Shown here: positions 35,121 to 39,221 of the stretch, piece by piece
How positions within the stretch are numbered: position 1 is the stretch's first letter
Layout of the letters: each line of letters begins with the position of its first letter
DNA from: Bacteroidales bacterium
GTDB taxonomy: Bacteria > Bacteroidota > Bacteroidia > Bacteroidales > UBA932
Length of the DNA: 39,221 bases
Assembly (NCBI GenBank): GCA_024695285.1
Contig: JAILIM010000058.1
Location: 1 to 39,221 of the forward strand
Direction: 5' to 3'
Notes under the pieces: generated by a model
Told to the model about the DNA's origin: nothing
Seen by the model: the letters and a program-made list of their open reading frames with translations, nothing else
Databases searched by the model: none
Made by a program: the position numbers and the translations under genes

Positions 35121-37244
35121 ATGGCCAAGAGAGATCTAAAATACACGAGGAACATCGGAATCATGGCCCACATTGATGCGGGCAAGACGACTACGTCCGA
35201 ACGTATCCTCTACTACACCGGCAAGACCCACAAGATCGGCGAGGTCCACGAGGGTGCAGCCACCATGGACTGGATGGTCCAGGAGCAGGAGCGTGGTATC
35301 ACCATCACGTCCGCTGCTACCACGGCCTTCTGGCACTATGGCGGCGACACCTATCAGATCAACCTGATCGACACTCCCGGTCACGTGGACTTCACGGTGG
35401 AGGTGGAGCGCTCCCTGCGTGTGCTCGACGGCACGATCGCTACTTTCTGTGCGGTCGGCCGCGTGCAGCCGCAGAGCGAGACGGTCTGGAGGCAAGCCGA
35501 CAAGTACGGCGTGCCCAAGATCGCGTACGTCAACAAGATGGACCGCGTCGGCGCCGACTTCCTCGCCTGTGTTGAAGAGATCAAGAGCAAACTTGGCGCG
35601 ACCGCGGTGCCCGTCTGCCTCCCCATCGGAGCAGAGGAGAACTTCCAGGGCCTCGTGGACCTTATCTCGCGCAAAGCCATCTTCTATAACAGCACCGACG
35701 AGCTCGTCAACTACGAAATCGGCGAAATCCCCGCAGACATGCTGGAAGACGTCGAGGAGTGGCGCAGCAAGCTGGTCGAGAAGGCGGCCGAATTCGACGA
35801 TGACCTGATGGAGAAGTATTTCGCTGATCCCGAATCCCTGACCGAGGAGGAGATCATCGCAGCCCTGCGCAAAGGCACGATTTCAATGCAGATCGTCCCT
35901 GCGTGCTGCGGTTCTTCCTTCAAGAACAAGGGTGTACAGTTCCTGCTGGACGCGGTGATGCGCTATCTGCCTTCTCCCCTGGACATCGGCGAAACGAAGG
36001 CCACCAACATGGCGAACGGACAGGATGTCATGCTGCCTCCGACCCCGACGGCCCCGTTCTGCGGTCTTGTGTTCAAGATTGCGACGGACCCGTTCGTGGG
36101 CAGGCTGGCCTACATCCGCGTCTATTCCGGACACCTCGATGCCGGCAGCTACGTGATGAACTCACGCTCCGACAAGAAGGAGAGGGTCGCGCGCCTGTAC
36201 CAGATGCACTCCAACCACCAGAACCCCATCGAGTTCGTGGAGGCGGGAGACATCTGTGCAGCCGTGGGCTTCAAGGATCTTCGCACCGGTGACACCGTGT
36301 GCGCCGACAACCACCGCTACAGCCTCGAGTCTATGGAGTTCCCCGATCCCGTGATCGGTATCGCAGTGGAGCCCAAGACGCAGCAGGACCTCGACAAGCT
36401 CGGGGTCGCACTCTCGAAGCTGGCGGAGGAAGACCCGACCTTCACCGTCAGGTCCGATGCGGAGACCGGCCAGACCGTGATCAGCGGTATGGGTGAGCTC
36501 CACCTCGATATCATCGTGGACCGTCTGCGCCGGGAATTCGGCGTGGAGATCAACCAGGGTGCGCCCCAGGTCAACTACAAGGAGGCCATCACGACCAGCG
36601 TACAGCATCGTGAGGTCTTCAAGAAGCAGACCGGCGGCCGTGGCAAGTTCGCGGACATCGTCGTGGAAATCGGCCCGGCGGATCCCGGTGTGAACGGCCT
36701 TCAGTTCGACAACCAGGTCAAGGGCGGCAACGTCCCGAAGGAGTTCGTTCCCAGTGTGCAGAAGGGCTTCGAGTCAGCTATGACCAACGGCGTCATGGCA
36801 GGCTACCAGGTGCAGTCTCTCAAGGTCACCCTTCTGGATGGTTCATACCATCCGGTGGATTCTGATCAGTTATCTTTCGAGCTGGCGGCCCGTATGGCTT
36901 TCCGCCACGCCTGCCGCAAGTGCTCCCCCGTCCTTCTCGAGCCCATCATGGACCTCGAGGTGGTGACTCCGGAGGAGTACATGGGAGAAATCGTAGGGGA
37001 TCTGAACCGCCGTCGCGGCCAGATCACGGCGATGGATTCCACGGCCAACGGCGCCCGAATCGTGAAGGCGTTCGTCCCGCTGTCCGAGCAGTTCGGCTAT
37101 GTGACGGTGCTCCGCACCCTGTCGTCGGGCCGTGCCACAAGCACGATGACCTTCGACCACTACGCCGAAGTGCCGGCAGCCATGGCCAAAGACATTGTGG
37201 AGAAGAGCGGCTACAGCTTCAAGGCCATCTCGGAGGATGAGTAA
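35121..37244 (+). CDS. fusA: Elongation factor G
   Basis: 707 residues, the usual length. The P-loop is in [20 protein letters not shown], switch II is in [19 protein letters not shown], and [10 protein letters not shown] is the G4 motif. Domains II-V follow, including [13 protein letters not shown] and the C-terminal [21 protein letters not shown] drives translocation by GTP hydrolysis. It lies between rpsG and rpsJ in the expected order. Confidence 0.98.
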   Translation: MAKRDLKYTRNIGIMAHIDAGKTTTSERILYYTGKTHKIGEVHEGAATMDWMVQEQERGITITSAATTAFWHYGGDTYQINLIDTPGHVDFTVEVERSLRVLDGTIATFCAVGRVQPQSETVWRQADKYGVPKIAYVNKMDRVGADFLACVEEIKSKLGATAVPVCLPIGAEENFQGLVDLISRKAIFYNSTDELVNYEIGEIPADMLEDVEEWRSKLVEKAAEFDDDLMEKYFADPESLTEEEIIAALRKGTISMQIVPACCGSSFKNKGVQFLLDAVMRYLPSPLDIGETKATNMANGQDVMLPPTPTAPFCGLVFKIATDPFVGRLAYIRVYSGHLDAGSYVMNSRSDKKERVARLYQMHSNHQNPIEFVEAGDICAAVGFKDLRTGDTVCADNHRYSLESMEFPDPVIGIAVEPKTQQDLDKLGVALSKLAEEDPTFTVRSDAETGQTVISGMGELHLDIIVDRLRREFGVEINQGAPQVNYKEAITTSVQHREVFKKQTGGRGKFADIVVEIGPADPGVNGLQFDNQVKGGNVPKEFVPSVQKGFESAMTNGVMAGYQVQSLKVTLLDGSYHPVDSDQLSFELAARMAFRHACRKCSPVLLEPIMDLEVVTPEEYMGEIVGDLNRRRGQITAMDSTANGARIVKAFVPLSEQFGYVTVLRTLSSGRATSTMTFDHYAEVPAAMAKDIVEKSGYSFKAISEDE

Positions 37245-37271
37245 ACAAATGATTTTAACTAAATTAAGTAT

Positions 37272-37577
37272 ATGAATCAGAAAATTAGAATTAAACTCAA
37301 GTCTTTCGATTATATGCTCGTCGACAAATCGGCGGCTAAGATCGTCGACACGGTGAAAGCTACTGGCGCGAAGGTGAACGGACCTATTCCTCTCCCTACC
37401 AACAAGAAGATCTTCACCGTCAACCGCTCTACCTTCGTCAACAAGAAGGCTCGCGAGCAGTTCGAGCTCGATTCTTACCGCAGGCTTCTCGACATCGAGG
37501 ACAGCAACGCCAAGACCGTTGACGCCCTCATGAAGCTCGAGCTGCCCTCCGGCGTAGAAGTAGAGATCAAGGTGTGA
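37272..37577 (+). CDS. rpsJ: 30S ribosomal protein S10
   Basis: 101 residues, full length ([40 protein letters not shown]). S10 belongs to the 30S head and to NusA/NusB antitermination complexes. In most Bacteroidota it leads directly into rplC and the rest of the S10 operon. Here a tRNA promoter and tRNA follow instead. Confidence 0.97.
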   Translation: MNQKIRIKLKSFDYMLVDKSAAKIVDTVKATGAKVNGPIPLPTNKKIFTVNRSTFVNKKAREQFELDSYRRLLDIEDSNAKTVDALMKLELPSGVEVEIKV

Positions 37578-37595
37578 TAGTATAGCATTTTTTGC

Positions 37596-37603
37596 TATCT
37601 TTG
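37596..37603 (+). promoter_or_regulatory. -7 box of the tRNA-Ile promoter
   Basis: TATCTTTG matches the -7 consensus, 31 bp before the mature tRNA 5' end. No good -33 box is visible. A small hairpin TAGCA-TTTTT-TGCTA (37583-37597) overlaps it and may serve as a weak end for the rpsJ transcript. Confidence 0.6.
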
Positions 37604-37634
37604 CATCGCAAAATCCGGGTTCATCCCGGGGACC

Positions 37635-37708
37635 GGTCCCTTAGCTCAGTTGGTTAGAGCACCTGACTCATAATCAGGGAGTCGCAGGATCATGCCCTGC
37701 AGGGACCA
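37635..37708 (+). tRNA. ileX: tRNA-Ile2 (anticodon CAT, lysidine type)
   Basis: A 74-nt cloverleaf without encoded CCA. The acceptor stem GGTCCCT pairs with AGGGACC; D arm GCTC/GAGC; anticodon stem CCTGA/TCAGG with loop CTCATAA; T stem GCAGG/CCTGC. The body (GGTCCCTTAGCTCAGTTGGT, ACTCATAATC) resembles E. coli ileX, the AUA-reading tRNA whose C34 becomes lysidine through TilS, rather than elongator or initiator Met tRNAs. The T loop is ATCATGC, so positions 54 and 58 are A and T instead of the usual T and A. Confidence 0.88.
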
Positions 37709-37709
37709 C

Positions 37710-37737
37710 AAAAAGCCTGGCAATCGCCAGGCTTTTT
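37710..37737 (+). terminator. Terminator after the tRNA
   Basis: AAAAAGCCTGG and CCAGGCTTTTT form an 11-bp perfect stem around CAATCG, ending in a T-run; it begins 2 bp after the tRNA. The A-rich left arm makes it usable from the minus strand also, for the truncated M13 gene. Confidence 0.9.
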
Positions 37738-37854
37738 GCGGTCCCAAGGGACCTACTATCCCCCTGCACCCCCAGGGGACGGGGGGCGTTCCCCCCGACA
37801 CCCCATGACCTGGCTTTTGGCATTTTGAAGATTTGGGGCGTGAAAAGGGCGTAA

Positions 37855-38565
37855 TCACCAGATATAGGCTCTTCTCTCCTTGGGGAGGTACAGCCTGCAG
37901 TTGCGGTCCACCCCGAAGAGCTCATACCAGAGATCCGTGTTCATCACAACGCCGTTTGTCCTGAGGCGCGCGTGCGAGTGGACGTTTTTTTCCGGGAACT
38001 GAGCGAATTTTTCATCGCTGTACTGGACCCTCCATACATTAGCATAACACTCATAGAACTTCCTGAGTTGCTCCTTCATGGTCTCACCTCTATAGCCATC
38101 GGCCTCAATACGGGCCTTGTAGGCATCAAGGACCGCAAGGAAACCGCCAAGGTCGGCGATATCCTCCGTCTGAGTGAGGTCTCCCTTGGAATAGAGTCCG
38201 GGCTTACGGACTGGATCTATCTCAAGATGGTTGTAGCAGGAGACTAGAAGGTCACGGCGCTCCTCGAAAGCCATCCTGTCGGCCACCGTCCACCAGTCGT
38301 CCTTGTTGCCGTACTTGTCATACTTGGAACCGTTGGTGTCGAATCCGTGGGTGAATTCGTGGCCGATAATGATGAACACCGCGTACTCATAGGCAGCCGT
38401 GACGTTTTCCGGAAGGGTAGGCGGAAGCATTAACGCGGGATAGATAAACACGGCGTTATATCCAGGATCGTACATGGCGTTCATGAGTGTAAGGTCTGCG
38501 GGAATAATAGTATTAGTGGACGATACCCCATTTGTAAGCATTGAACTGAACATATTGGCTTTCAT
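37855..38565 (-). pseudogene. M13 family zinc metallopeptidase, 3' fragment
   Basis: 236 residues of a protein that is normally about 650-700 residues (neprilysin/PepO family). The fragment contains the zinc site IIGHEFTHGFDTNGSKYD (HExxH), the third-ligand region TEDIADLGGFLAV and the typical C-terminal end FGVDRNCRLYLPKERRAYIW. The N-terminal two thirds are absent: just upstream of the first Met (38565) the frame meets a stop at about 38571, where transposase coding sequence on the other strand begins. Without its N-terminal lobe and signal peptide it is unlikely to be functional. The break is either a mobile-element-associated rearrangement or an assembly join. Confidence 0.8.
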
Positions 38566-39221
38566 TCAACCGCCACTTCCTTTCTCCAATGATGGGACAT
38601 CGTATTGCAATAGGCATCGACCCATGTTTCATCCCCAAGGCTGGAAAGAAGACTCCGGGCGTCGACTGGTTCTGGTCCGGCTGCGCCGGTGCCATCAAAC
38701 ATGGCCTTGAGATCCTGGGACTCTCCATTGTTGATGCTGATACCAAGGATGCCGTGTTCCTGAAAGCGGAGCAGACCTTTACCCAGAAATGCCGTGGTCG
38801 CAAGCCCAAATGCACCAGGGGGATGGATGATCCCGATTCCCTCACGGGGTGGTATCTAAGGATGCTGTGCCGTATAAACAAACAACTGATGTCCATCTGT
38901 AATCTCATTGTCGCTGACGCTTACTTTTCCAAGGAGAGCTTCGTTACCGGAGTCAAGGAGTTGGGCTTCAACATCATAAGCCGCTTCCGTGACGACGTGA
39001 ACCTGAAGTATCTCTATCGCGGTCCGAAGGCCCGCAAGAGAGGGCGTCCCCAGAAGTTCGCGGGGAAAGTCGATCTCAAACACCTTGACATGGACATCTT
39101 CAAAGAAGAGTACTCTGTGGATGACAAACTTGTCTACAAGCTGTACACTGCAGAAGTCTGGGCGGTGAGTCTTGGCCGTGAAGTAAGAGTTGTCATCGTT
39201 GACTACCTTGACGCGGACAAG
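38550..39221 (+). mobile_element. 5'-truncated DDE-type transposase, running off the window end
   Basis: The frame containing ATG 38589 is open from 38550 to the window edge. It encodes RIAIGIDPCFIPKAGKKTPG, DWFWSGCAGAIKHGLEILGL and, further on, LIVADAYFSKESFVTGVKEL. These match the catalytic-core layout of a transposase common in Bacteroidota, with Asp residues in GIDP and VADAYF as likely DDE members. The N-terminal helical region expected before GIDP is missing, and no terminal inverted repeat is recognisable at the left junction. The C-terminal part is outside the window. The exact insertion sequence family cannot be named with confidence. Confidence 0.7.

Noticed and set aside
37635..37708. 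tRNA-Met assignment
   Set aside because: Although the anticodon is CAT, acceptor stem and body match the Ile2 (lysidine) type more closely than elongator or initiator Met tRNAs.

Overview
The window looks like a chromosome segment of a fairly high-GC Bacteroidales bacterium (phylum Bacteroidota). Evidence is the Sus-type starch enzymes (GH13 and GH97), a TonB-dependent receptor next to a DUF4249 lipoprotein, many lipobox signal peptides, -7 boxes of the TAnnTTTG type, the Bacteroidota gene string sigma-54 activator/lptE/TPR/secG, and the order rpsL-rpsG-fusA-rpsJ. The genus cannot be fixed from the sequence alone.

Layout. (1) 1-5567, plus strand: starch/maltodextrin utilisation, with the 3' part of a GH13 amylase, a SusA-like GH13 lipoprotein and a SusB-like GH97 alpha-glucosidase. 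A 6 x 19-bp tandem repeat lies ahead of the last gene. (2) 5523-9654, minus strand: an operon for a small lipoprotein, an STN-domain TonB receptor and a DUF4249 lipoprotein; it converges on and overlaps the GH97 gene. (3) About 8.9-15.5 kb, mostly minus strand: a visibly AT-rich island of exported proteins. It holds a C10 (streptopain-like) cysteine peptidase, an unrecognised 565-aa lipoprotein, a beta-barrel protein and two paralogous lipoproteins. Three of its transcription units start from near-identical upstream cassettes, two of which carry 32-nt inverted-repeat elements. The island ends at a gene remnant, a candidate small RNA and an AAA/DUF4143 ATPase with a doubled palindromic operator.

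(4) 16.8-22.7 kb, plus strand: an ECF sigma factor with a very short anti-sigma, then a C69 dipeptidase, a porin-like barrel, a TlpA thioredoxin and a Tat-exported Gfo/Idh oxidoreductase in close succession. (5) 22.8-26.6 kb: two DUF3857/transglutaminase-fold exported proteins in tandem. (6) 26.6-29.8 kb: a ClpB-type disaggregase lacking the N-domain, flanked by imperfect inverted repeats of about 250-280 bp. (7) 29.8-32.4 kb, minus strand: sigma-54 activator, LptE, TPR protein and SecG, divergent from an OmpA/TPR lipoprotein. (8) 34.2-37.7 kb: rpsL, rpsG, fusA and rpsJ, followed not by rplC but by a tRNA-Ile2(CAT). (9) 37.8-39.2 kb: the 3' fragment of an M13 peptidase abutting a 5'-truncated transposase.

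Functionally the window mixes housekeeping genes (translation, SecG, LptE, disaggregase) with envelope and nutrient-acquisition modules. The most unusual part is the AT-rich exported-protein island, whose repeated promoter cassettes suggest a small co-regulated set. That co-regulation is inferred from sequence only.
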